A stretch of DNA of 40,775 nucleotides from Treponema sp. (GTDB lineage: Bacteria > Spirochaetota > Spirochaetia > Treponematales > Treponemataceae). The stretch lies in the NCBI GenBank assembly GCA_018385315.1, contig JAHAZJ010000040.1, positions 1-40,775 on the forward strand, written 5' to 3'. The notes below the pieces were generated by a model. It did no database searches, was not told the origin of the DNA, and saw nothing but the letters and a program-made list of their open reading frames with translations. The position numbers and the translations under genes were made by a program. Numbering within the stretch: the first letter of the stretch is position 1; each line of letters begins with the position of its first letter. This document shows, in pieces, positions 8,845 to 17,573 of this stretch.

Positions 8845-9592
8845 GACGAATTACCTCTTCTGCAAGTTTTTCATAACTCTTGGCACCAATACAAGCAGGA
8901 TCGTATTTACAAATTGGAAGTCCATGAGATGGTGCTTCTGACAAACGAACATTTCTTGGAATAATTGTATTAAAAACAACATCCTTAAAATATGACTTAA
9001 CCTGAACAACAACATCCTGTGCAAGACGAGTTCTTGAATCATACATTGTAAAGAAGATTCCACCAATTGATAATTCAGGATTAATTTTCTTCTGAACATT
9101 CTGAACAGTTTGTAATAAAAGGGTAATACCTTCCAAAGCAAAATATTCACACTGCATTGGAACAAGAACTGAATCCGCAGCAGCAAGACCATTTAAAGTA
9201 AGTAATCCTAAAGAAGGTGGACAGTCAATTAAAATATAATCGTAATCGTCTTTTAGAGGTGCCAATGCTTTTTTCAGGAAGAATTCTCGTTCGTCCTGAT
9301 CAACTAATTCAATTGCAGCACCAGACAAATCAATTGAAGCACTAATAGCATCAAGATTTTCAACTGGGGTATGCTTTACAGCATCTTTTGGTTCCACAAG
9401 ACCTGCGATAAGTTCATAGACAGTTGGCTTATCTTTTGAAACACCAACACCACTAGACATGTTTCCCTGTGAGTCGAAATCAACAAGAAGAACCTTTTTG
9501 CCTGCAAGAGCAATATAGGCACCAATATTAATTGCAGAAGTTGTTTTACCAACACCACCCTTCTGATTTACAAAAACAATAGACTTTCCCAT
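8837..9592 (-). CDS. parA: Chromosome-partitioning ATPase ParA (Soj)
   Basis: 251 residues. Deviant Walker A KGGVGKTT at 11-18 with the signature Lys near the N-terminus, the ParA switch region around DFDSQGN, and Walker B ILIDCPPSLGLL. It forms DNA-bound gradients that segregate ParB-parS complexes. The family-typical start MGKSIVFVNQKGGVGK supports the ATG at 9592, although no Shine-Dalgarno sequence precedes it. First gene of the parAB pair. Confidence 0.96.
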   Translation of the reverse strand: MGKSIVFVNQKGGVGKTTSAINIGAYIALAGKKVLLVDFDSQGNMSSGVGVSKDKPTVYELIAGLVEPKDAVKHTPVENLDAISASIDLSGAAIELVDQDEREFFLKKALAPLKDDYDYILIDCPPSLGLLTLNGLAAADSVLVPMQCEYFALEGITLLLQTVQNVQKKINPELSIGGIFFTMYDSRTRLAQDVVVQVKSYFKDVVFNTIIPRNVRLSEAPSHGLPICKYDPACIGAKSYEKLAEEVIRRG

Positions 9593-9622
9593 AACATTAA
9601 ATATATCATTTTTTTGTAAAAT

Positions 9623-9628
9623 AGTATA
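9623..9628 (-). promoter_or_regulatory. parA: Possible -10 box for parAB
   Basis: TATACT on the minus strand, 30 bp before the parA ATG, in the 77-bp divergent region shared with the methyltransferase gene. No good -35 match is present at 16-18 bp, so this is tentative. Confidence 0.35.
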
Positions 9629-9669
9629 CCATTAGAATAGTTATATTTATTATTGAATGCAGGATTAAA

Positions 9670-10845
9670 ATGATTTTAAGTGCAACTCTATCAAAACCAG
9701 CACAAAATATAGAAGAAATTCTTGGAAAACCTTTTATAAAAATTAAAATTTCTTATGAAAACTCCAGTTCAGGAGCTTCTTACTTCCTTCAGCAATTTAC
9801 AAAAACTCAAGTTTTTCACAGTCATCTTAAAGAAGACGAACTGGAACAATTTTTACAAGAACATGCAGGTAAAACTTTTAAAAATTGTGTAAAACGCACA
9901 GAATCAGAAGAAATTACTATTCTTTCAAACAAAAAAGGAAAAATCACAACATTAACAAAGCAAATATCAAATAATAAAAGCAACACCAAATCAAAGACAA
10001 ATATTGATTTATCTCTTTTTACACCAGCAAATATTTCTCAAAAGAAAAAGCAATACATATTGGAAGAAGGCACACCGGTTCCATTTTTAATTCTTTTAGG
10101 AATTATGAATGATGAAGGAAAAGTTATTAAAGCCCGCTATGATAAATTTCGCCAAATTAATCGCTTTTTGGAATTTATAAATGACACTGTAAAGGAAATC
10201 ACCACTATAAGAGATTTTACAAAAGAAAATCCTCTTAAAATTATTGATTTTGGATGTGGAAAATCTTATTTAACTTTTGCAGTTCATTATTTTCTTACAG
10301 AAATAAAGCATATTGAATGCAGCATTGAAGGATTAGATTTAAAACAGGATGTCATTGATTATTGTAATAATATTGCACAAAAATTGAATCTTAAAAATCT
10401 GATTTTTCATACTGGGGACATTGCAAATTATTCTAAGACACAAAATCCAGATATTATTATAACTTTACATGCCTGTGATACCGCCACAGACTATGCTCTA
10501 AAATATGCAGTGGAGAAAAATGCTCTGGCAATTTTAAGCGTACCTTGCTGCCAGCACCAGATTAATTCACAATTGCAGGAAAATCAGCAGACTTCAGAAC
10601 TTTTTGAACCTTTATTAAAATACGGTTTAATTCGTGAAAAATTTTCTTCTCTTTTAACTGATGGATTACGAGGAATGTGGTTGGAAGAGGGAGGATATAA
10701 AGTTCAGATGCTGGAATTTATTGATGAAGAACATACCCCAAAAAACATTTTGATAAAAGCAATCCGAAAAAATAAAAAAGCTGAAAATTCAACTCCTGCA
10801 ATTATTAAGGAATTAAATCTTCAGCCTGAAATTTGGAAATTATAA
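9670..10845 (+). CDS. Class I SAM-dependent methyltransferase (Methyltransf_32 type)
   Basis: 391 residues, ATG with AGGA six bases upstream. The SAM-binding motif I is IIDFGCGKSYLTF (D193, then FGCG). Motif LHACDTATDYAL and the Cys-rich VPCCQHQ (291-297) follow, the combination seen in the PF13679-type methyltransferases related to tRNA 2'-O-methyltransferase Trm13. An N-terminal domain of about 170 residues precedes it and is Lys-rich, which fits RNA binding. The exact substrate cannot be told from sequence. Divergent from parA; convergent with the HAD gene 34 bp away. Confidence 0.8.
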   Translation: MILSATLSKPAQNIEEILGKPFIKIKISYENSSSGASYFLQQFTKTQVFHSHLKEDELEQFLQEHAGKTFKNCVKRTESEEITILSNKKGKITTLTKQISNNKSNTKSKTNIDLSLFTPANISQKKKQYILEEGTPVPFLILLGIMNDEGKVIKARYDKFRQINRFLEFINDTVKEITTIRDFTKENPLKIIDFGCGKSYLTFAVHYFLTEIKHIECSIEGLDLKQDVIDYCNNIAQKLNLKNLIFHTGDIANYSKTQNPDIIITLHACDTATDYALKYAVEKNALAILSVPCCQHQINSQLQENQQTSELFEPLLKYGLIREKFSSLLTDGLRGMWLEEGGYKVQMLEFIDEEHTPKNILIKAIRKNKKAENSTPAIIKELNLQPEIWKL

Positions 10846-10879
10846 TAATTTATTCTGAACTTACTTCAGAAATACTTCA

Positions 10880-11704
10880 TTATTTCAGAACATTTTTCCA
10901 TAAGAAATCAGCTATACCGCTGTTGTCATTATCTTTTTCTGTAACATAATCTGCAATCTGCTTAATAGCATCAAGACCGTTACTCATACAAACTCCAGCA
11001 CCAGCAAGACGAATAAGACTTTCATCATTCATACTGTCACCAAAGCCCATGGTTTCTTCCACTTTAATTCCAATATGATTTGCCAGCCATGTAATTGCTT
11101 CTCCTTTACCACAATTTGGTGGAAGAATTTCTAGAAAATATGGCTTACTAGTAAAAATTACAGCTCTATTCCCAAATTCAGCTTTAAGCACTTTTTGTAA
11201 TTTCTGTAATTCTTCAGGTTCACCTGGAACAAGCATTTTTGTAAAGCCCTGCTTTAAAAAATCTGAATAGTTTTCTACTTCAGCTCCTTTTAATCCACAC
11301 AAATCTACATCAAGCTTAGTCCACTTAGTTTCTTTTTCGTAATAAATTGTGTCTGGAGTATAAACTTCGCTCTTTAATCCAACACTTTCTGCAATTTCGT
11401 TTGTTCTCAATAAAATATCACTTTCAACTTTTTTACAGAAAATCTGTTCATTAGCTTTTAGATCAAAAATGCTGCAACCATTAATTGCAATTAAAAATTT
11501 TCCCTGCTCACTACAGCCAATTCCTTCAAGATTTAATCGCTTTATAAACGGACGAATTGCATCTTCAGCACGACCGGAACACAAAACAATATAAATGCCT
11601 CGTTTAGCACATTCCTGCAAAGCAGCAACATTTTCATCACTAATTTCCCGGTTACTGTTCAATAATGTATCATCAAGATCTAAGGCAATAAGTTTAGTTG
11701 TCAT
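10880..11704 (-). CDS. Cof-type HAD-IIB phosphatase
   Basis: 274 residues from the ATG at 11704, chosen because GGAAAA lies just upstream and the protein then starts MTTKLIALDLDDTLL; longer TTG/ATG starts (11722, 11719) add residues unlike the family. HAD motif I is LDLDDTLL (nucleophile D9, acid D11). Motif II is around VLCSGR, the type IIB cap is in the middle, and motif IV is GFGDSMNDESLI. Members dephosphorylate sugar phosphates, flavin mononucleotide or pyridoxal phosphate; this one cannot be assigned. Last gene of the nine-gene operon; overlaps the VanY-like gene by 11 bp. Confidence 0.9.
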   Translation of the reverse strand: MTTKLIALDLDDTLLNSNREISDENVAALQECAKRGIYIVLCSGRAEDAIRPFIKRLNLEGIGCSEQGKFLIAINGCSIFDLKANEQIFCKKVESDILLRTNEIAESVGLKSEVYTPDTIYYEKETKWTKLDVDLCGLKGAEVENYSDFLKQGFTKMLVPGEPEELQKLQKVLKAEFGNRAVIFTSKPYFLEILPPNCGKGEAITWLANHIGIKVEETMGFGDSMNDESLIRLAGAGVCMSNGLDAIKQIADYVTEKDNDNSGIADFLWKNVLK

Positions 11705-12533
11705 AGCTTTTCCATGCATCAATAAATTCCATCATATATTGCTGAACATCATTAAACCATTTTTTTTGAAATTTACAAGCTTCAATACCAATATAACGGA
11801 AATGCCAGCATTCCCAACGGAAACCAGTTACATCTTCATAACCTTGTGGGAAGCTTAAACTCCAGCCATACTCTTCGCTGTGTTCATTAAGCCATTTTCC
11901 CTGACTTGTTTCTATAAAGGAATCTTCAATACTACCAAAGTCAATTGCAGTACCTAGCTGATGCTGGCTTGTTCCTTCCCGAGCAGATTCTCTTTCAGCT
12001 TCTTCAAGACCATCAATTCTTACCCATTTCTGAAAAAGATTTTTCTGATATTCATAAGAACGATAAGTTGAACTTACAAGAAGTGTAATTCCATCTTTTC
12101 TAGCTCCTTTTGCCATTTCTACCAGAGCAGCTTCTACATCAGGACGAAGAGAAAGGTCATTTCTGCTGATGTTATAATATTGATTTTTTACAAGTGGAAC
12201 TAAATCTTTAGGAACATAAGTTTCACCAACATTATGTTTTTTATCGATTAAATAATATAAACTCAAATCATCCTGGCGAAAGTTTTTTTCAGCATCAAGA
12301 ACCTTTTGCAAATCAGCAAGAAACTCATATGGATCACCATTTTTAAAATCCGCCTTAAAACGATCACTCATTGACATAAGAACATTATTCAATTTTAAAA
12401 TCTGAGGATCAACTTTCTTTTCAGCTTTTGGCTGTTCAGTTTTCTTTACAGTATCATCCTTTTTATTTGACTTTGCAGTTGCACAAGAAAGGACAAGAGC
12501 TGTAATTGCAAAAATAGTTAATATTTTTTTCAT
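11694..12533 (-). CDS. Lipoprotein D-alanyl-D-alanine carboxypeptidase, VanY/M15 family
   Basis: 279 residues. Signal sequence with lipobox LVLSC (C17), then a Lys/Glu-rich linker, then an M15B peptidase domain from about 105. Zinc and catalytic residues are visible: H191 and D198 in SQHQLGTAIDF, E241 and H244 in RWECWHFRY. The conserved SSTYRSYEYQ segment at about 154-163 is also present. It would trim peptidoglycan stem peptides from the periplasmic face of a membrane. GGGAG ribosome site upstream. Confidence 0.9.
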   Translation of the reverse strand: MKKILTIFAITALVLSCATAKSNKKDDTVKKTEQPKAEKKVDPQILKLNNVLMSMSDRFKADFKNGDPYEFLADLQKVLDAEKNFRQDDLSLYYLIDKKHNVGETYVPKDLVPLVKNQYYNISRNDLSLRPDVEAALVEMAKGARKDGITLLVSSTYRSYEYQKNLFQKWVRIDGLEEAERESAREGTSQHQLGTAIDFGSIEDSFIETSQGKWLNEHSEEYGWSLSFPQGYEDVTGFRWECWHFRYIGIEACKFQKKWFNDVQQYMMEFIDAWKSYDN

Positions 12534-12552
12534 ATTTATTCTCCCTTTTTAC

Positions 12553-13698
12553 TTACTTAATAATTAAATTTCCATTTTCAAGAATTGTTACTGATTCTTT
12601 ATCGGCATAATTTATAGTAATTGTTGGTTCTCTAACAACTCCATCTAGATGAATAAGAGCTGGTGCATCATTATCATAATTTTCACCAATTGCAAAATGA
12701 CAAGTGTGAAATGCTTTTTCATCTTCCAACATATTACCAGTAATTTGGGCAGCAGGATTAAGACCAATTCCAAGTTCACCAATATTTCTGGCATTACGTT
12801 TATAAACAGGTGCCTGTTCCGGTTGCAATTTTTTCTCTTTTTCCATTAATGCAGGCTTTGATTCTGCTTCTGTAATTGTTTTAAGAAGTCTTTTTGCACT
12901 GGCACCACCAGTAATTGAGGTTACAAATCCTTCTTCAACAACACATGTAATTGGTTCTTCCAAAAGTGCATCACCATCTGAAAAAGTCATAGAACCATCA
13001 TAAACAATTACACCATTTGTTTTACCGACTACAGGACTAATAAAAACTTCACCTGCCGGAATATTTCCACCCGAACCAGGTTTTGTAAAATCTCCATCAT
13101 CAAAAAGCAATTCTCTTCCCTGAATATGGATTTCAACATCAGTTCCACCTGGAGCAGTAACATGAACACTTTTTGCCCCATCAAAAATCTTTTTAAGATT
13201 TACACATCTCTCTTTCAATTCTTCGTAATCGATGTTAGCCGTTCTATTAAGCATATCTTCAGTTATACCAGGAGTCCAAATTGCACGCATTGTTTTTTTT
13301 CCATCCAGCAAATAATCAAAAATATGAGGATATTTTTGACCATCTTCCGCAACATAAGGATTTGTCTGGGCTTCAGCATCTTTTCCAAGTTTAACATTTG
13401 AAATTGAAAAACATACATCTGGCTCAGTTTTTATTGCTGCAATAACTTCGGGATTAGCATTATCAAAACTAGTTTTATCGTTTTGAAAAATAAGAGTTGG
13501 AATTGCTTCAAGTTCACTGGCAGCAAGATATAATTCCTGAGCAATAGAACTTGTAGCGGGATTTGCAATTATTAATAATCTTTCCCCTTTTTTTATATCA
13601 ACAACATCTTGAACAACTACCTGAGCCGCTGATCTGTCTTTTTTATTTAATGATTTTTTTGCAAGTTTTTCTAATTTTCCAAATTTTATTAATTCCAT
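12553..13698 (-). CDS. M29-type aminopeptidase
   Basis: 381 residues with a near-perfect ribosome site (GGGAGG) before the ATG. The M29 metal-site pattern is intact: E217 in NIPAGEVFISP, E308 in NIGELGIGLNP, H334 and Y341 in CHFAIGENY, H350 and D352 in LIHLDGVV. These two-metal enzymes are cytoplasmic broad-specificity aminopeptidases (aminopeptidase T/S relatives). It is the second aminopeptidase in the window after the M18 enzyme; peptides are a likely nitrogen or carbon source. Mid-operon, 19-bp gaps on both sides. Confidence 0.88.
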   Translation of the reverse strand: MELIKFGKLEKLAKKSLNKKDRSAAQVVVQDVVDIKKGERLLIIANPATSSIAQELYLAASELEAIPTLIFQNDKTSFDNANPEVIAAIKTEPDVCFSISNVKLGKDAEAQTNPYVAEDGQKYPHIFDYLLDGKKTMRAIWTPGITEDMLNRTANIDYEELKERCVNLKKIFDGAKSVHVTAPGGTDVEIHIQGRELLFDDGDFTKPGSGGNIPAGEVFISPVVGKTNGVIVYDGSMTFSDGDALLEEPITCVVEEGFVTSITGGASAKRLLKTITEAESKPALMEKEKKLQPEQAPVYKRNARNIGELGIGLNPAAQITGNMLEDEKAFHTCHFAIGENYDNDAPALIHLDGVVREPTITINYADKESVTILENGNLIIK

Positions 13699-13717
13699 AA
13701 TTCCTCCCTTATGAAAC

Positions 13718-14602
13718 CTATTTATCTAAATCTAACAAAATATCAAGGCTAAATTGCTCCCTCGACATATGAACCGCTACAAGATTACCAGTTTTCTGAG
13801 CTTCAATATCAATCTGCTGACACATTCGATATAAGAATGAATTTTCATTTGGAGTATCTTGCATTAATGTAGGAATAACAGAATATATGGTTGTTGATCC
13901 ATTATTTCGTTTTGTTTTAAAAAGCAAATATACAGTTTCTTTCTGCACCTTTTGATTTACATAATAAACTCTATCTGCTGTAAGTAAAAATGTTCCGTCT
14001 GCTTCAGATTCACTAAAAAATACTGTTTTAAAAGAATCAACCAAAGAATTGCCATTTACCTTAAATCTTAAAATGGAAGGTTCTCTATCTGTAAAATTTG
14101 CAGAATTTAACTGAGTCTGATTTGATTGTACAATATTTGCATTTTGTTCTTTTAAATCATTTAAACTTTGTAATATTTCCTGCAAAAGAAGTGTAGTGGT
14201 AAAATCAGAAGTACTTGTTCCTGTTCCCAGCAAAGAAGAAATATTATCAAAAAGACCAGAATTATATAATGATGAAACATCAGATGCACTGAGACTGCTG
14301 TTTGTTAAAGATGAAGTTGCCAATGTTGATAAAGTTTTTGCAGCAGTTGTGGTGGAAGTAGATGTGGTATTTGAAGTTTGGGAATTTGTTGTTGTACTAC
14401 TTTCAGTTGAAGACTTTGAATTATACCCTGGCATCTGAGGCTTGTAATATGGAGAGCCCATAGAAGGCATAGATGGCATTGCAGGAGAACTTACACTAGG
14501 CATTTCTGGCATAGAAGGCATTTGTATCTGCTGTGCAAATAATGCTGAGGAAGAAATTACAAATAAACATCCAAGGAACTTAAAGAATTTATAATTGTGC
14601 AA
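13718..14602 (-). CDS. Secreted protein, Met-Pro-rich N-terminus and Ser/Thr-rich linker; unknown
   Basis: 294 residues from a TTG at 14602. The start is set by GGAGGAAA (14606-14613, minus strand), which is six bases upstream; the longer TTG at 14617 would lie over this site. Signal peptide 1-23 (FFKFLGCLFVISSSALFA). The mature N-terminus holds two MxxMxxM motifs (M28/31/34 and M42/45/48). A long Ser/Thr/Asn stretch of low complexity follows (about 60-115), then a folded C-terminal domain about 175-294 (REPSILRFKVNGNSLVDSF onward). No family recognised. It overlaps the HExxH gene by 14 bp. Confidence 0.75.
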   Translation of the reverse strand: MHNYKFFKFLGCLFVISSSALFAQQIQMPSMPEMPSVSSPAMPSMPSMGSPYYKPQMPGYNSKSSTESSTTTNSQTSNTTSTSTTTAAKTLSTLATSSLTNSSLSASDVSSLYNSGLFDNISSLLGTGTSTSDFTTTLLLQEILQSLNDLKEQNANIVQSNQTQLNSANFTDREPSILRFKVNGNSLVDSFKTVFFSESEADGTFLLTADRVYYVNQKVQKETVYLLFKTKRNNGSTTIYSVIPTLMQDTPNENSFLYRMCQQIDIEAQKTGNLVAVHMSREQFSLDILLDLDK

Positions 14603-15401
14603 GACTTTCCTCCACAATTTCCAAACGTTGAGTTAACTGTGCAATTGTTTTTTCAAGACGATTTCTTTCTTTTTCAAGCTTAGTTTTTGGATCATCTCCT
14701 CGTCTTTCACTAGCTTTCTGCTTCATCATTTCCCGAACAGAAGAAGGGCTTTTTCCCCCTTGCATAAATTCCTGCTCAATATTTGCCCGGTCATCTTTTT
14801 TCTTAACAGATGCTACAGTTTTCATATTTTCAAAACCAATAGACGGATTTACCTCTACAGCACCAACTTTACGAATATCTTTTTCTGCACTACGAGGAAG
14901 ACACAAAACTCTATCAATATAATCTTCATAACGAATATTATTTTCTTTGCAAAGTTCCCAGGCTTTGGCAAGTTTCTTACCAAATTCCTGCATAAGTTTT
15001 CCATTTTTTTCAAGATAATTTACTTTAATATCTTCAGTAAGTTCTTTTAATTCAGGACTATTTTCCCATCCAATTGAATAATATCCTTTTTGTTCTGCTA
15101 GTTGTAAAAGATCTCCAAATTTAGCCCAGAACCCCTGAGTGTGAACCTTACATGGAGAACAATATCCAGAATCATATTTCTGTTTTTCAACAGTTAGAAG
15201 ATGATGAGTATATTCATGAACTGCAGTATAAATCAACTGATTGTCAGAACTAAAATTTTTATTATGAAGGAAAATTTCATGAGTATCTGGCTGATAAAAA
15301 CCATTTACACGTTTGCTTTCTTTTCCTGTCTGAATAACAGAAAAATCTATTTCAGTATTTTCAAGCTCAAGTAAAATCGATTTAATTTTTTCGTTGTCCA
15401 T
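14589..15401 (-). CDS. Cytoplasmic zincin-like protein (HExxH) with C-terminal coiled coil; unknown
   Basis: 270 residues, no signal peptide. HEYTH at 62-66 is a zinc-metallopeptidase motif in a helix preceded by a strand pattern (TAVHEYTHHLL). C81 and C84 (CSPC) and H87 follow closely and could add metal ligands. The region 85-150 contains FWAKFGDLLQLAE, as in SprT-like and other small zincins, but I cannot place it in a named family. The last 60 residues are charged and form a likely coiled coil (LEKERNRLEKTIAQLTQRLEI). GGGGAAAA precedes the ATG. It is co-transcribed with rsmE upstream and the Met-rich protein downstream. Confidence 0.75.
   Translation of the reverse strand: MDNEKIKSILLELENTEIDFSVIQTGKESKRVNGFYQPDTHEIFLHNKNFSSDNQLIYTAVHEYTHHLLTVEKQKYDSGYCSPCKVHTQGFWAKFGDLLQLAEQKGYYSIGWENSPELKELTEDIKVNYLEKNGKLMQEFGKKLAKAWELCKENNIRYEDYIDRVLCLPRSAEKDIRKVGAVEVNPSIGFENMKTVASVKKKDDRANIEQEFMQGGKSPSSVREMMKQKASERRGDDPKTKLEKERNRLEKTIAQLTQRLEIVEESLAQL
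14606..14613 (-). promoter_or_regulatory. Ribosome binding site that fixes a TTG start
   Basis: GGAGGAAA on the minus strand, six bases before TTG at 14602. It lies inside the last codons of the upstream HExxH gene, so the two genes are probably translationally coupled. Confidence 0.75.
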
Positions 15402-15410
15402 TTTTCCCCT

Positions 15411-16190
15411 CTAATTTAAATAACCCAATGTATTCAAAATTACAGCCCCAGCCACAGTTGCTGCTGTTTCTGTTCTCATAATTCTTTGTCCCATGCCGCT
15501 ACGAATATAACCCTTTTCTTCCAGCAAGGCTCGTTCTTTATTTGTCCAGCCACGTTCACTACCAATTGCGGCAAAAACCATTTTACCTTCAGAACATGGA
15601 TTTTCACAGCTCATACAAGGTAAATCTGTCATAGCTTGTTGCAAAGAACACTTTGGATTCACATTATCCAATGCCAGACGCAAAATATGATGAGAGTGTT
15701 CCTTAGTGGCATGGTCTTCTAAATAAGCTATACATTCTTTTAAGGTTTTATGAAGAAATAACTCAGGCACATGAGTGCTTCCAGCTTGCACAGTTCCGTC
15801 TAAAAGCATTTTATATGCACTGCCTTTTTCAACCAATGTAGATTGCATATAAGATTTTTCGCCTAACTCTGTTCCTGTTAAATGAACCTCTTTTACACCA
15901 AGGGCCGCAATGTCCCGTAGCAAGCGCTTTAACTGAATTGGACGAGGAAAACCAATTATCATTTTAAGATTATATAAAGGCTTTCCTTCTGATTGGGGCT
16001 CAAAGGTAAAAAAAATGTCTTCATCAGAAATATCTGTAATAGTAGCCGTACCAGCTTTTCCATCAATTATTCCAGCTGTAAAGGTATCACCAGCTTTTTT
16101 ATGAAGAATTTTTACAATATGCTCCCCACGTTCATCCTTTTTGGAAAGTGGTTTAGTAATTTCTTCTGCACTAAACAGACAAATATTCAT
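15411..16190 (-). CDS. rsmE: 16S rRNA m3U1498 methyltransferase RsmE
   Basis: 259 residues. SPOUT-class methyltransferase with an N-terminal PUA-like domain (about 15-70) and the C-terminal knot: MIIGFPRPIQLKRLLRDI, then IGSERGWTNKERALLEEKGY and GQRIMRTETAATVA at the end, which are the RsmE signatures. It methylates U1498 in the decoding region of 16S rRNA using SAM. AAGGG upstream of the ATG. Mid-operon, 9 bp from the HExxH gene. Confidence 0.93.
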   Translation of the reverse strand: MNICLFSAEEITKPLSKKDERGEHIVKILHKKAGDTFTAGIIDGKAGTATITDISDEDIFFTFEPQSEGKPLYNLKMIIGFPRPIQLKRLLRDIAALGVKEVHLTGTELGEKSYMQSTLVEKGSAYKMLLDGTVQAGSTHVPELFLHKTLKECIAYLEDHATKEHSHHILRLALDNVNPKCSLQQAMTDLPCMSCENPCSEGKMVFAAIGSERGWTNKERALLEEKGYIRSGMGQRIMRTETAATVAGAVILNTLGYLN

Positions 16191-16211
16191 TCAATACCCT
16201 TAAAAATTTTT

Positions 16212-17573
16212 CTAGCTAAACATATTAATTTTTTTAAGAATTTTCGAAAGCTGCTCTTTTTCAACTAAATCAACAGGTCTTCCCTCTGTAAACTTATGAG
16301 CACTTTCAGAAAAAGAACCCATTGTTATACATACGCCATTATCACATTTAGCATCCCGCATTTTAGAATGGAATTCCCGAACATTAATATCACCAATAAC
16401 AGTCTGTGTTCTATAAAAACGGAATAAGGATTTTGATTCCCATTTGTTACTTTCTACAGAACAACTGATTTCTACAGATTCAGTTGCAACTGCAACATCT
16501 TCAACTTTTACAAATGCATCTTTATAGAATAACTGAATGATTTTACGACAAATAGCAACAAAATCACTAGTTCCAGAAAGCATATAAACTTGCAAATTCT
16601 GATTCTGATTCAACTCTTGATATCTAGAAACAAGGTTATCCACATCTTTATATCCCGACTTTACAGCTTGAATCTGTTTTAATAAAGCAAGCCCACTAGA
16701 AATATTATGTAAAGCAATATAATCATTTGCACATCTATATTTCAATTGAAGCAAAGTTTGTTCTGGTACATTCTGAAGTTTAAATGCAATTTCATAATCG
16801 GCAATAGCAGATTTAAAATCTTTCTGGCGTTCATGCATTTTTCCAGCCTCAAGACAAGACAAGGCTCCAAATTGTGGATCTGGACGCAAATGCATAAACA
16901 CTTTAATAGCTTTATCACCATGACCAGATTCACTCATAGCAACGGCCATATCATAAAGCAATTCTTTATTTTCAGGATGTTCGTCCAATGCTTTTTTCAA
17001 AAATGGAAGAGATTCCTTATATTTTTGACATTTAAACAAGCTCATTCCAAGATATTCATTTGAAGCTCCATTTTCAGGTGCCAGCAATTTACATTTTTTA
17101 AAACACACAACAGCCTTATCATAAATCTGCTTCAAATACATTGCTTTTCCCAAAGAGAAATTAGTTTCAAAAGAATCAGGATTTTTCTTTCCAGAAATTA
17201 AAAGCGAATTAATTGCATCATCAAGTCTATTTAAATTTAATGCTGCAATACCCATTCTTTGCGTGCTCTTGGCAATATCAATTTCAGGATGAGCAGCAGA
17301 AATATCATACAAAGTTTTATAAACACCCCAAACTTTTTCCCAATTCTTATCTTCAAAATATAAATCACCAATGCCTTCCAATGCCATTACATTATGAGAA
17401 TCGTGACTTAATTTTTTTTCATATTCTTTAATTAAAGCTGCAGAACCCTTTCTCTGTAGATTAATACTTCTTTTTTTAGCAGATCGTTCCTGCTTAGAAG
17501 TCCCTTTAATAAACATCAAAAGAACTACAAATAATGCAGTTATAATTATGACGATAAGAACTGGAATTATCAT
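16212..17573 (-). CDS. Membrane-anchored TPR protein with degenerate Mrr-like C-terminal domain
   Basis: 453 residues. One N-terminal membrane segment (2-23), a basic stretch (24-45), and TPR-like helical repeats from about 45 to 330 (for example GIGDLYFEDKNWEKVWGVY, ALNLNRLDDAINSLL, DMAVAMSESGHGDKAIKVF). The tail from about 335 resembles the Mrr restriction-endonuclease fold: VREFHSKMRDAKCDNGVCIT, then FSESAHKF, then a VDLVEKEQLSKIL ending. The positions where Mrr has Asp and Gln-x-Lys appear as E368 and F384-R385-F386, so nuclease activity is unlikely. The start overlaps the aminotransferase stop as ATGA, indicating translational coupling. Confidence 0.8.
   Translation of the reverse strand: MIIPVLIVIIITALFVVLLMFIKGTSKQERSAKKRSINLQRKGSAALIKEYEKKLSHDSHNVMALEGIGDLYFEDKNWEKVWGVYKTLYDISAAHPEIDIAKSTQRMGIAALNLNRLDDAINSLLISGKKNPDSFETNFSLGKAMYLKQIYDKAVVCFKKCKLLAPENGASNEYLGMSLFKCQKYKESLPFLKKALDEHPENKELLYDMAVAMSESGHGDKAIKVFMHLRPDPQFGALSCLEAGKMHERQKDFKSAIADYEIAFKLQNVPEQTLLQLKYRCANDYIALHNISSGLALLKQIQAVKSGYKDVDNLVSRYQELNQNQNLQVYMLSGTSDFVAICRKIIQLFYKDAFVKVEDVAVATESVEISCSVESNKWESKSLFRFYRTQTVIGDINVREFHSKMRDAKCDNGVCITMGSFSESAHKFTEGRPVDLVEKEQLSKILKKINMFS

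Noticed and set aside
7879..9669. parS centromere site near parAB
   Set aside because: No 16-mer resembling the consensus with GTTTCACGTGAAAC was found here or elsewhere in the window.
10853..10871. TTCTGAA/TTCAGAA hairpin between the methyltransferase and HAD genes as a terminator
   Set aside because: Seven AT-rich pairs, no T-tract on either side; too weak to list as a feature.
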